64,000 bases of DNA from JABDQW01 sp942492025 (lineage in GTDB: Bacteria; Pseudomonadota; Gammaproteobacteria; SZUA-229): assembly GCA_942492025.1 (NCBI GenBank), contig CALODJ010000010.1:496001-560000 (forward strand). The letters run 5' to 3'. Below the pieces are notes generated by a model. That model saw only the letters and a program-made list of their open reading frames with translations, was not told where the DNA came from and searched no databases. The translations under genes were made by a program, and so were the position numbers. Every line of letters begins with the position of its first letter. Position 1 is the first letter of the stretch. Shown here in pieces: positions 44,992 through 53,487 of the stretch.

Positions 44992-45147
44992 ATTAACAGC
45001 TGGTATCTTGATGTTCAGGCAGGGTAGAATAGCGGCACAAAAAAATATAAAAATTCTGCACAATTGGTGAGTAGAGACTACACTCATATGTATTATATAT
45101 GGGTTCCTAAGATTTAGGACAAACGCTTTGCTAGGAGTATTAGACGT

Positions 45148-46881
45148 ATGTCTAACGTGGTCTCGCTGTTTAATGATACGCAAAAGTATGAAGAACGACC
45201 GGTTGTCGTCCTTGCCGATGATGATCCTTCGATCCGCTTGATGATCCGGCACGTGCTGGAATCGGAAGAGTTTGACATTGTCGAGGCCGCTGATGGCATC
45301 GAGGCCATCAAAGCTGTTGAAAAACATCACCCCGCGCTGGTCCTGCTCGATGCTGTCATGCCTGGTATCGATGGTTTCACTACCTGTAAACAGATCAAGG
45401 ACAAGGGCTACACCGATGTGCCGGTGATGATGATCACCGGTCTCGATGATGATGCTTCGGTTGAGCGTGCCTATGATGTCGGTGCCATCGATTTCATCAC
45501 CAAACCCATCAAGTGGGCCGTGCTCAAACACCGTGTCAAATCCGTTGTGGCGACCGTGGTCGCAGAACGAAAGGTCGAGATGCTGGCCTATCGCGATACG
45601 CTGACCAATCTGCCGAACCGTTTGCTGTTTGCCGACCGTCTGGAACATTCCATCGAACGTGCCGCCCGACACCGCGAATCGATGGCGTTGCTGCTGGTGG
45701 ACTTGGATGATTTCAAACTGGTGAATGACTCTTTCGGTCATGATGCGGGCGATAAGCTAATCAAGGCGGTGGGTGATCTGTTGGCGCGTACGTTGCGACG
45801 TGCAGATACGGTGGCGAGGCTGGGTGGTGACGAGTTTGCGATCATCGTGGAGAACATTGACGGCAGCAGTGATGCGACTTCGATTGCTGATAACCTCTCG
45901 ACCATACTTGAACACAATGTGCGTCTCGACGATCAGGAGACCTTTACCGGGGCCAGCATCGGTATTGCACTGTACCCGGAGGACGGTGATGATGCGCGCA
46001 CCTTGCTGAAAAATGCGGACACCGCTCTGTTTCGCGCCAAGGAAAAAGGCCGCCATTGTTTCCAATTCTACACACCGGAAATGAGCGTCAATGCAATGGA
46101 GCGCCTGGAGCTGGAAAACAGCATGCGTAAGGCGCTGGACGAAGACCATTTTGTGCTGTACTACCAGCCGACGATCGATCTACACAAAAACGAGATCGTC
46201 AGTGTCGAAGCGCTGTTGCGCTGGGAACATCCGGACAAGGGCGTTATCAAGCCCAGTGACTTTATACCCCTGGCTGAAGAATGCGGTTTGATTGTACCGA
46301 TCGGTGAAAGACTGATCAGGACCGCAGCCAGGCAGCTCAGGAGCTGGAAAGATGAAGGCATGGAAGGTCAGAACATATCGATAAACCTTGCCGCACGTCA
46401 GTTCCGCGACCTCGATATTCTTGCGCTGTTCAAGGAAGTCTTGCACGCTAACGGCCTGGAAGCCTCGGAGTTCACGCTGGAAGTCACCGAAAGTGCCTTG
46501 ATTGACAACGTTGGCGAAGTCGAAACCGTGCTCAATACCCTGCATGGTATGGGTATGACGATTGCACTGGATGATTTTGGTACCGGCTTCGCATCGTTAG
46601 CCAATCTGAAGGATTTCCCGGTGGATATCGTCAAAATTGATCGCCAGTTTGTGGAGGGTCTGCCGGACAGCAGGGAAGATACCGCCGTTGTCGAAGCGAT
46701 CGCCGGCCTGACACGCGGCCTGAAATTACGCTTGCTCGCTGAAGGTATAGAAAACGACCGCCAGTTGCAGCTGTTAAAAGGACTGGGATGCCAGCTCGGG
46801 CAGGGCTACTACTGGAGTAAGGCATTGCCTGCTGACCAGTATGGCCAGTTCTACCTGAATCGTTTCTACAACATCGGATAG
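45148..46881 (+). CDS. Response regulator with GGDEF and EAL domains (cyclic-di-GMP)
   Basis: The 577-residue protein has a receiver (18-135; DDDPS, phospho-acceptor D68 in LLDAVMP, Lys in FITKPIKW). A GGDEF domain follows (about 148-310; exact motif GGDEF, DTLTNLPNRLLFADR). An EAL domain is at about 325-570 (EALLRWEHP, ALDDFGTGFASL, VKIDRQFV, AEGIEN). All catalytic motifs look intact, so it could make and degrade c-di-GMP. No cognate kinase lies beside it. Confidence 0.95.
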   Translation: MSNVVSLFNDTQKYEERPVVVLADDDPSIRLMIRHVLESEEFDIVEAADGIEAIKAVEKHHPALVLLDAVMPGIDGFTTCKQIKDKGYTDVPVMMITGLDDDASVERAYDVGAIDFITKPIKWAVLKHRVKSVVATVVAERKVEMLAYRDTLTNLPNRLLFADRLEHSIERAARHRESMALLLVDLDDFKLVNDSFGHDAGDKLIKAVGDLLARTLRRADTVARLGGDEFAIIVENIDGSSDATSIADNLSTILEHNVRLDDQETFTGASIGIALYPEDGDDARTLLKNADTALFRAKEKGRHCFQFYTPEMSVNAMERLELENSMRKALDEDHFVLYYQPTIDLHKNEIVSVEALLRWEHPDKGVIKPSDFIPLAEECGLIVPIGERLIRTAARQLRSWKDEGMEGQNISINLAARQFRDLDILALFKEVLHANGLEASEFTLEVTESALIDNVGEVETVLNTLHGMGMTIALDDFGTGFASLANLKDFPVDIVKIDRQFVEGLPDSREDTAVVEAIAGLTRGLKLRLLAEGIENDRQLQLLKGLGCQLGQGYYWSKALPADQYGQFYLNRFYNIG

Positions 46882-47053
46882 ATGCTACGTAAAGGCGCGA
46901 AGGTCTTTTAAACGCAGAGACGCGACGGCGCAGAGAACGCAGAGCTTGAATCTTGTCTGTCACCCCGACAGTGCATGTTCATATTTACAAAGAGAACATG
47001 TAGCGCGGAATCACCCTGAACTTATGCACGTGAGTATCGACGCCTCCCGCTCC
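46882..47053. repeat. CGCAGAG-type dispersed repeat after the GGDEF-EAL gene
   Basis: The stretch ACGCAGAGACGCGACGGCGCAGAGAACGCAGAG (46914-46946) belongs to a simple interspersed repeat type common in environmental bacterial genomes. A related fragment lies at 61370-61405. No gene was found. Confidence 0.45.
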
Positions 47054-48094
47054 TCAATCATTTTTATCCATTGATACCGGCTTGTGGGGACGATACATTT
47101 TCATGCTCTTGAAATCATTCCGTTTCATGGCTTCGATCTGGCTGCGCACCGCTTCTTTCCAGTGGATTTCCGGTGTATAACCCAGACGTTCACGCGCTTT
47201 GTCATTATTGGCGTGCGTCTCTTCCAGCAGGTGAATTATGCTGCGTGTCACCAGTGGCTCCCAGGGTACTACCCGGTCCAGTTGTTCCATCAACCAGGCG
47301 AAGCTGTAGGCTACAGGGAAGGGCACACTGAACAGCGGTTTTGGAATGCCAAAGTTGTCGTTGATGTAAGTAATCACTTCTCTGGCTGGCGGTACCTCCG
47401 GCCCGACGATATTGAAGGATTCATAGCCGCTAAGACCCGGAGCAACGGCTGCACGCACGACAGCCTGGCCGATATCCTTGCCACTGACGATTGGCATACC
47501 GGTGTGACCACCAGCGACCCAGGGCACCAGCCGTGTCTGCAGGCGCGGCAACAGTATCGGTAATACACCCAGGGCGTAGCGTTCACCGGCAAACAGTCCC
47601 AGCCTGAGGTTGATCATCGCCATACCGCGATGCTGGTTTTCACGCATCACATTTTCGATTTTGATCACATTGCACAGATGTGGCCAGTAGCGTCGTGGAA
47701 TACCCGGATTGTTGGCATCAGTGGCGTAGCCGGGCGACGACGCACTGGTCGTGCTGATAAAAATAAACCGCTTCACTTTCCATTCCAACGCCTTGTCGAT
47801 CAGCTTCAGGCTGGGTTTGAGAAACAGTTCTTCCGACTCCCTTCGCTTGCCCCAGAGCGAGGTCCATGCGGCACAATGCACGACAATCTCCGCGCCGGCC
47901 AGTACGCGGTCGATATATTCGGCATCACGCAGGTCACCTTCGCGTATTTCACCGGCAAATCCGGCGTTCAACCTTCGACGATCACGGCAGGCTGCGATAA
48001 TATGCAAATCTTTATGACCGATTTGTGACAATTCTTCGAGTACGTGACTGCCGACGAAACCGGTTGCGCCAGTAACAAGGATTGAATGGGCCAT
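47054..48094 (-). CDS. NAD-dependent epimerase/dehydratase family protein
   Basis: The 346-residue extended short-chain dehydrogenase has a Rossmann motif GATGFVG (8-14), GDLRD, VVHCAAWTSLWG and FISTTSAS. Where the YxxxK motif should be, the sequence reads LCNVIKIE: the Lys is present but the expected Tyr appears to be Cys, with a Tyr several residues earlier (RRYWPH). This may change chemistry or just shift the alignment. The family resembles 3-beta-hydroxysteroid or NDP-sugar dehydrogenases; the substrate is unknown. It is divergent from the next gene. Confidence 0.85.
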   Translation of the reverse strand: MAHSILVTGATGFVGSHVLEELSQIGHKDLHIIAACRDRRRLNAGFAGEIREGDLRDAEYIDRVLAGAEIVVHCAAWTSLWGKRRESEELFLKPSLKLIDKALEWKVKRFIFISTTSASSPGYATDANNPGIPRRYWPHLCNVIKIENVMRENQHRGMAMINLRLGLFAGERYALGVLPILLPRLQTRLVPWVAGGHTGMPIVSGKDIGQAVVRAAVAPGLSGYESFNIVGPEVPPAREVITYINDNFGIPKPLFSVPFPVAYSFAWLMEQLDRVVPWEPLVTRSIIHLLEETHANNDKARERLGYTPEIHWKEAVRSQIEAMKRNDFKSMKMYRPHKPVSMDKND

Positions 48095-48194
48095 AGAGAA
48101 GCCAGGAAATTAGACGGTCGTATGACTATTGCACAATCCATGCAAGTATGCAAGCATTGCCTGTAAACCTAATGACAGCAAGGAAATAGCATAG

Positions 48195-48887
48195 ATGAAT
48201 GTATTGATTACCGGCGCCAGCAGGGGCATCGGCCTCGAAATGGTCAAGTACGGCATCGAGCAGAACTGGCGCATTTTCGCTTGCTGCCGGCATCCGCAGC
48301 AGGCTGATAGCTTACTGTCAGTCGCCAGACTGGCCAATGGGCGGGTCAGCGTTCATGTGGCTGATATGGACGACCTGGCCACTATCCAGGCGCTTGCATA
48401 TGAGCTGCGCAACGAGGCTATTGATATCATGGTCAACAATGCCGGCGTTTACGGTTCCGACAACAACAAATTCGGTAGTGTCGATGTCGCCAGTTGGATC
48501 AATACCTTCCAGATCAATAGCATCGCACCGCTGAAAGTGGCTGAGGCGCTGATCGAACAACTGCGCATGGGCGAGAAAAAAGTCATCGCCTGCATGACCA
48601 GCAAGATGGGCAGCATGGCCGATAATGGTTCCGGCAACAGCTATATCTATCGCTCCAGCAAGGCGGCGCTTAATGCGGTGGTCAAGAGTATGTCGATCGA
48701 TCTGAAAGACGAGGGCATCAAGTGTGTTGCGCTGCATCCCGGCTGGGTCAAGACCGACATGGGTGGTCCCAATGCCGAGATCTCCGCTCGTCAGAGTGTC
48801 ACCAGTCTGTTCAAGATTATGCTTTCACTGGAACAAAGCGATTCAGGCAGGTTTATCGATATCGACGGCGCTGACATACCCTGGTAA
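48195..48887 (+). CDS. Short-chain dehydrogenase/reductase (classical)
   Basis: The 230-residue NAD(P)-binding oxidoreductase has GASRGIG, NNAGVYG, the catalytic Ser in CMTSKMGS, and YRSSK (Tyr/Lys pair). The end (LHPGWVKTDMGGPNAEI) is typical of the C-factor/carbonyl reductase branch. The substrate is unknown. The next gene starts 87 bases downstream. Confidence 0.93.
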   Translation: MNVLITGASRGIGLEMVKYGIEQNWRIFACCRHPQQADSLLSVARLANGRVSVHVADMDDLATIQALAYELRNEAIDIMVNNAGVYGSDNNKFGSVDVASWINTFQINSIAPLKVAEALIEQLRMGEKKVIACMTSKMGSMADNGSGNSYIYRSSKAALNAVVKSMSIDLKDEGIKCVALHPGWVKTDMGGPNAEISARQSVTSLFKIMLSLEQSDSGRFIDIDGADIPW

Positions 48888-48974
48888 TGATCATAATAAA
48901 CATGGCGAATATAGTTATTACTAACGTCACTCCTGCGCAGGCAGGCGTCCATCGGCTTTTCCCAACTGATTAAC

Positions 48975-49769
48975 ATGACACTGCCCAATCTGAAACAGCT
49001 CGAAGCCATCGTTAAACCTGCAGCGCAGGAAATACTGCTCCCCGGTTTTGGTAAACTCGATTATGAATACAAGACGGATGGCAGCATCATCACCGCAGCC
49101 GACAAGGCCATGCAGAAGCGGCTCGATCAAGAATTGAAAAATACCTGGCCGGAATACGCCATCCTCGGCGAGGAAATGACGAAAGATGAACAGCATGCTG
49201 CCATGACCAATCAGGCAGGCTACTGGTGTATCGATCCACTGGATGGTACCAACAATTACGCGACCGGTATGCCATTCTTCGCCGTGTCGATTGCACTCAT
49301 TATCAACAATCAGCAAACCCTGGGATTTATCTATGACCCGATGCGCGGTGAAGTGTTTACCGCGATCAAAGGCGAGGGCGCCACACTCAATGGCATAGCA
49401 CTCAAATGTATGCCGAATAAAACCGACATCAAACGCGCCATCGCAGAAATTGACATGAAGCGCTTGCCGAAACCACTTTCGATTCGACTGGTCAACGAAG
49501 AGCCCTTCAGTTCACAACGAAACATTGGCTCATCGGCGCTTGACTGGTGCTGGCTGGCCGCCTGCCGCTACAACGTCTACCTGCATGGCGGACAGAAGCT
49601 CTGGGACTACGCTGCGGGCAACCTGATTTTGCACGAAGCGGGAGGACGATCCATCTCACTCGACGGTGAGCCGGTGTTCAGGGGTCAATTCGAAGACCGT
49701 TCTGCTCTGGCCTCACTGGATGGTGCCTTGTTCGAGCACTGGAAGCAGTGGGTGGGTGTGCCTGTTTAG
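48975..49769 (+). CDS. Inositol monophosphatase family protein
   Basis: The 264-residue phosphatase has metal-binding motifs GEE (about residue 68), DPLDGTNNY and WDYAAGNLILHEAGG. The family includes SuhB, CysQ and histidinol phosphatases; this sequence cannot be assigned to one. The TAG stop overlaps the first bases of a 154-bp hairpin element, so the insertion defines the C-terminus. Confidence 0.9.
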   Translation: MTLPNLKQLEAIVKPAAQEILLPGFGKLDYEYKTDGSIITAADKAMQKRLDQELKNTWPEYAILGEEMTKDEQHAAMTNQAGYWCIDPLDGTNNYATGMPFFAVSIALIINNQQTLGFIYDPMRGEVFTAIKGEGATLNGIALKCMPNKTDIKRAIAEIDMKRLPKPLSIRLVNEEPFSSQRNIGSSALDWCWLAACRYNVYLHGGQKLWDYAAGNLILHEAGGRSISLDGEPVFRGQFEDRSALASLDGALFEHWKQWVGVPV

Positions 49770-49921
49770 GGAAGCACTGAATAATTCCATCCAGGAATTA
49801 CCAGAGCACGAAAACTAAAAATGCGATTTTTATTTTTCTTCATTTTCGATCACGCATGTGATGCAAAATGGCGGCTAATCGATGTGCCGCAAGGAAATTC
49901 TGAAAAAATCAAAGTTTCCTT
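49768..49921 (-). repeat. 154-bp dispersed hairpin element, copy 2 (reverse orientation)
   Basis: When reversed, this copy aligns over its whole length with copies 1 and 3, with identical total length. Ends are AGGGAAGCACTGAATAATTC and ...AAAGTTTCCTT. The central stem pairs ATCAC with GTGAT, where copy 1 pairs AATCGC with GCGATT, so pairing is kept with different bases. The first bases complete the stop codon of the phosphatase gene. Confidence 0.9.
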
Positions 49922-50219
49922 AATTTATTTTATAATTGGATTGAGACCAAAAACAAACTTGTTTTCAAAAAGTTACTTGACTGGCATGTGCTGGGTCTGT
50001 TTAATTCGCGAGTATTGACTCGAGCGATGGATAGGGAGATCACACATGTACACAGGGAGTTTTGCGGCCCAGCGCCTTCCTTGCGAACGCCTTTCGCTCG
50101 GTCTGTTGACTGTCTTATTTACCATCTACCCGACTTCTGCTCAGTCTCAAGACAATCTGCAAAACTGATCATACGATCACAGATAAAGTAAAAGGATAAA
50201 AATACCAAGGAGGTAACAA
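49922..50219. other. Leader of the transposase-like gene with a short signal-peptide-like frame
   Basis: This AT-rich region lies between the hairpin element and the RAYT-like gene. It contains the 40-codon frame described separately (50046-50168) and ends with AAGGAGGT seven bases before the ATG at 50220. Confidence 0.4.
50046..50168 (+). CDS. Possible 40-residue peptide or orphaned signal-peptide fragment
   Basis: The ATG is preceded by AGGGAG. The reading MYTGSFAAQRLPCERL is followed by a hydrophobic core (SLGLLTVLFTI) and YPTSAQSQ, a credible signal-peptidase site, then a stop eight residues later. This resembles the N-terminus of an exported protein whose body has been lost, perhaps through the nearby element insertion. 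It could also be chance. Confidence 0.3.
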   Translation: MYTGSFAAQRLPCERLSLGLLTVLFTIYPTSAQSQDNLQN

Positions 50220-50963
50220 ATGAATTTTTCAGAAATACCGCAATATGTCATTCAAAGAGTCAATTATAACTTCAAGTGTTTTTATAAAACGGACGATCTT
50301 CAGTTCTATCTGGACCTTCTGAAGGAGCTGTCTGAGGAAGAGAAAGTGTTGGTCCATGCTTATGCCCTGATGAATAAGCATGTTCATTTGCTTGTGACTC
50401 CGAGGTATGAGGACAGTGTTTCCAGGATGGTTAAGCTGCTAGGGCAGCGTTATACGCATTATTTCAACAGGGAATACTGCCGCAGTGGTTCATTATGGGG
50501 AGAGCGTTTCCGTCCATGCCTGATCGATGCTCAATATTACTTGCTTGCCTGTCAACGTTATATTGAACTTGCTCCTGTTAGAGCGGGTCTCGCTAGTCAT
50601 CCGGCTGAGTACATTTGGTCGAGTTATAGTGTGAATGCACTCGGCGAATATTCAGAATTCGTGAAGCCTCATACGGTCTATAACGCGTTGGGGTTTAACA
50701 AGCCACAACGTATTGAGTCCTATCGACAGCTGTTCCAGGAAGAACTGGCCTTGTGTCTTGCAGACAAGATTAGCCTGCACACCAAATATGGCTACTGTCT
50801 AGGCAGTGATGAATTCAAACACGAAATAGCGACGATGCTGGGGCGCCGGGAGGTGCCGTGTAATCAGGGCGAGTCAGTGGAGAAGATCCAGATCCGTTCG
50901 CAGAACCATGGCGTTAAACTCGATGCAAATACGGAGACGGAATACTTTTTTTTAAAGAGTTAA
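50220..50963 (+). CDS. REP-associated tyrosine transposase-like protein (RAYT, Y1 family)
   Basis: The 247-residue protein has the Y1 transposase core: HAYALMNKHVHLLVTP with the metal-binding HVH (54-56), GSLWGERFRPCLI and RYIELAPVRAGL with the presumed catalytic Tyr114. The first residues are shorter than in most RAYTs (MNFSEIPQYVIQRV), and the C-terminal 110 residues form the usual helical extension. The ribosome site is strong. RAYTs process hairpin-bearing REP sequences; a hairpin-rich 154-bp element lies about 300 bases upstream. Confidence 0.85.
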   Translation: MNFSEIPQYVIQRVNYNFKCFYKTDDLQFYLDLLKELSEEEKVLVHAYALMNKHVHLLVTPRYEDSVSRMVKLLGQRYTHYFNREYCRSGSLWGERFRPCLIDAQYYLLACQRYIELAPVRAGLASHPAEYIWSSYSVNALGEYSEFVKPHTVYNALGFNKPQRIESYRQLFQEELALCLADKISLHTKYGYCLGSDEFKHEIATMLGRREVPCNQGESVEKIQIRSQNHGVKLDANTETEYFFLKS

Positions 50964-51014
50964 TAGAGAAGTTAACCGGCGAAACTCGATGGTTTTTGCC
51001 TGGGCTGTAATGAA

Positions 51015-51038
51015 AGGGCCCTGCAAGTGCAGGGCCCT
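51015..51038. terminator. Bidirectional terminator hairpin
   Basis: AGGGCCCTGCA and TGCAGGGCCCT form a perfect 11-base stem with a two-base loop. It lies between the convergent RAYT-like and repeat-protein genes; short T-rich stretches flank it on both sides. Confidence 0.65.
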
Positions 51039-51077
51039 GTTGATTTAAGAGAAATGCGGCCAGGTGACGATCTCCCG

Positions 51078-52274
51078 TCAATATCCATACTCGCCGCGGT
51101 CATAGCTGTTGTAGCGACGATTTTCTTCATAAACATTACGCATCTGATCGGGTAAGTCTTCTGCAGCGGTGCCTAGCTCGTCACCAACGTCAACTGGATT
51201 GGGTACGCTGACTGAAGGGGCGCTCCAGCCGCCGGGCATTGTGCCCATATCGCTTGGTTTGTTCAGCATGTCGTCCCAGGCATCGCCGAGCCTGTCCTTG
51301 TCCATAAAGCCACCACGACCGCTATCCCAGGGCATATTCCTGCCGCCACCCCAGGGCATGCTGCGACCACCGCGATCATTGTCCCAGGGCATGTTACTGC
51401 CACCACCCCAGGGCATGCTGCGACCACCCCGGCCACTGTCCCAGGGACCTTTGAAGCTCGGTCCACTACCACCAAAGGGGCTGACGTTACTGCCGTAATC
51501 GCGTCCACCGTAGGGTGGTACATTGTAGCCCGGAGCGCCGTAACCGGGTGCGCCATAGCCATAACCGGGCATGGTCTGGGGCTGTTGCATTTGTTGTGTT
51601 CCGTATGCGGGTGTACTACCCGTTCCAGGCGTGGTTTGAGGCTGCTGCATCGGCGGTGTACCGTATGCGGGGGTGCTGCCAGAGCCGGGCATGCTCTGCG
51701 GCTGCTGCATTTGCGATGTGCCATAGGGCGGTGTGCCTGAGCGCTGCGGCATACTTTGCGGCTGCTGCATTTGCGATGTGCCATAGGGCGGTGTGCCTGA
51801 GCGCTGCGGCATGCTTTGCGGCTGCTGCATCTGGGGCGTGCCGTAAGCAGGCGCGCCATAGCTGGGCATGGACTGAGGCTGACGCATTTGCGAGGTACCG
51901 TAAGCAGGCGCGCCATAGCCAGGCGTGGTCTGAGGCTGTTGCATCTGGGATGTGCCATAAGCGGGTGCACTATAACCCTGCGTACTCTGAGATTGATTCA
52001 TTTGGCTGGAGTCACTTTGCTGTGTAGTGAGTTCACTCAGCTCCTGATCACGCTGGATTTGTTGTTGTTGTGCCTGCTTGTCGATACTATCGATCACACC
52101 TTCCCAACCACCTGGGGGCGGTGGCGGGTAGCTTTCGTAGCCGGGATTGTATCTCGGTGGGGCAGCCTGACTGGGATAGGCGCCGTCTGCTGCCTGAACC
52201 TGAATTGTATGGCTGCCAGCCAGCAAAATTGTAGATATGGCGACAGTAAGCGGGTGAGTGGTGGGTATTTTCAT
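51078..52274 (-). CDS. Exported Gly/Pro/Gln-rich repeat protein
   Basis: The 398-residue protein has a signal peptide (about 1-28, ending VQA). A short Gln-rich helix (about 60-85) is followed by seven tandem units of 19-20 residues of the type PAYGTSQMQQPQSMPG, then Gly/Tyr-rich sequence. Repeats of RGGRSMPWGGG with NMPWD come next, and the C-terminal domain contains DKDRLGDAWDDML. The strong AGGAGG site supports the start. It is low-complexity, probably disordered, and likely periplasmic or surface; no family is recognised. The 60-base DNA repeats should make the length variable between strains. Confidence 0.75.
   Translation of the reverse strand: MKIPTTHPLTVAISTILLAGSHTIQVQAADGAYPSQAAPPRYNPGYESYPPPPPGGWEGVIDSIDKQAQQQQIQRDQELSELTTQQSDSSQMNQSQSTQGYSAPAYGTSQMQQPQTTPGYGAPAYGTSQMRQPQSMPSYGAPAYGTPQMQQPQSMPQRSGTPPYGTSQMQQPQSMPQRSGTPPYGTSQMQQPQSMPGSGSTPAYGTPPMQQPQTTPGTGSTPAYGTQQMQQPQTMPGYGYGAPGYGAPGYNVPPYGGRDYGSNVSPFGGSGPSFKGPWDSGRGGRSMPWGGGSNMPWDNDRGGRSMPWGGGRNMPWDSGRGGFMDKDRLGDAWDDMLNKPSDMGTMPGGWSAPSVSVPNPVDVGDELGTAAEDLPDQMRNVYEENRRYNSYDRGEYGY
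51590..51980. repeat. Tandem 57-60-base coding repeats
   Basis: Inside the Gly/Pro/Gln-rich gene, units of 57 or 60 bases recur; those starting at 51710 and 51770 differ in one base. All units keep frame. They are coding repeats, not a CRISPR array. Confidence 0.85.
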
Positions 52275-52475
52275 TGCTGGCCTCCTGTGAAGTGCAGCTT
52301 GTATTGAGACTACGGCATGGGGTTAAACAGTAATTCTGACAGACAGAGCGGCTGTAAATTCAATAGCATAATGCTAAACGGGTCTTTCTGCCAGTAAAAA
52401 GATACCAAATATCTGAAACTGGGTTGACGATTCGCAGTTTTTGTTATCATTAGTATCATGAAAAGGACATATGAT

Positions 52476-53030
52476 ATGAATAAATTAACATTTTTCCTGA
52501 TTCTTGTTGTACTCGTTGTTTCTGGCTGTTCTGGTATTACTGTCAGCCAGGATTTTGCCAAAGATATCAATTTCGCTGATTTCAAGCGTTATCAGTGGAA
52601 AATGGATCCCGATGCCAAGCAAAGCGACGAATCGGATTTGAGCCCTTTAGTTGCTTCTCGAATTAGAAAGGCGATCGAAAGCGAACTGCAAATCAAGGGT
52701 ATCGCGTACGATGCTAACACACCTGATTTTCTGATCGACTACAACCTGACTGTTGAAAGCAAGATCTCCAGTAGCAACGTGGGCACCACGATTGGCTATG
52801 GTACCGGTGGGTATGGCCATGTAGGCGGCGTTGTTGTCAGTACTGCTCCGGACATCAGACAATACGATGAAGGCACGATATATATCGACTTCTATACTGC
52901 GGCAGACAATACACTCGTCTGGCGTGGCATCAGCTCACAGGTGATTGACAAGCATGACGCACCGGACCGGGTCACAGAACAGATCAATCTTAATGTGCAG
53001 AAGATACTCGAGCAGTTTCCGCCAAAATAG
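52476..53030 (+). CDS. DUF4136-like lipoprotein
   Basis: The product has 184 residues from the ATG at 52476, which has AAAAGGA upstream; an in-frame ATG at 52458 also exists. The lipobox is VVSGC. The body resembles DUF4136: DFAKDINFADFKRYQW, LVASRIRKAIESELQIKGI, FLIDYNLTVE, YDEGTIYIDFYTAADNTLVWRG. The family is envelope lipoproteins with unknown function. It has no operon partner; a repeat element follows it. Confidence 0.85.
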   Translation: MNKLTFFLILVVLVVSGCSGITVSQDFAKDINFADFKRYQWKMDPDAKQSDESDLSPLVASRIRKAIESELQIKGIAYDANTPDFLIDYNLTVESKISSSNVGTTIGYGTGGYGHVGGVVVSTAPDIRQYDEGTIYIDFYTAADNTLVWRGISSQVIDKHDAPDRVTEQINLNVQKILEQFPPK

Positions 53031-53050
53031 ACAGACGCTTCGCTGAGCCC

Positions 53051-53263
53051 AGCCCGCATTTCTCACCAGGATCACGGTTCAGGCTGGTCTTGGTTTGAAT
53101 GAGATCGTAGGGTGCGCCGTGCGCACCGCGAATCTTCAGTGTGCTGGGCTGTTTCGGTGCGCACGGCGCACCCTACGGTCGCTTCGCCCACGCTGTTGCT
53201 CCGCTTTTTGCTCCACAGCGAGGCTTACTCCTGCTCCCGTGATCCTGGTGAGAAATGCGGGCT
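53051..53263. mobile_element. Non-autonomous element with 27-bp perfect terminal inverted repeats
   Basis: The ends AGCCCGCATTTCTCACCAGG... (53051-53077) and ...CCTGGTGAGAAATGCGGGCT (53237-53263) are exact reverse complements over 27 bases. The 213-bp body has no transposase gene. A second palindromic repeat is nested inside (53107-53176). A relative is at 61038-61282. It is probably a MITE mobilised by a transposase elsewhere. Confidence 0.85.
53107..53176. repeat. 70-bp palindromic repeat nested in the MITE-like element
   Basis: The arms GTAGGGTGCGCCGTGCGCACC and its reverse complement lie at 53107-53127 and 53156-53176, separated by 28 bases. GTAGGGTGCGC-type palindromes are widespread interspersed repeats in proteobacteria. 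Confidence 0.8.
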
Positions 53264-53487
53264 AGGTGAAAGCTATCAAAAGAAAACCGCAATCCGGAGT
53301 TATACTGCCTTATCGAGTGTGAGGCCATATGGCTTGCTGGAGAGAGAAGCCGCTGGATTCCTGCTAACAGCATGCAGGAATGACGGTGGTTGTTATCCGC
53401 GTTGATAACATCTGACCAATGGTATGACCGACCTGATCAACGGATGGGCCGGCAGAGCAGTCCTGTCGAGTAAGCACAAGCTTGCGA
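53264..53487. other. Gap with a GGATTCCTGC/GCAGGAATGAC repeat
   Basis: No gene was found. GGATTCCTGC...GCAGGAATGACGG (about 53353-53385) resembles a common short inverted repeat in many gammaproteobacterial intergenic regions and could end transcription of the M48-like gene on the minus strand. Confidence 0.4.

Noticed and set aside
51590..51980. Regular 60-base repeats considered as a CRISPR array
   Set aside because: The units are contiguous, keep reading frame and have no unique spacers; they encode a peptide repeat.
51515..52027. Plus-strand frame opposite the Gly/Pro/Gln repeat gene
   Set aside because: Open only because the repeat has a biased composition; the minus-strand gene has a signal peptide and an AGGAGG site.
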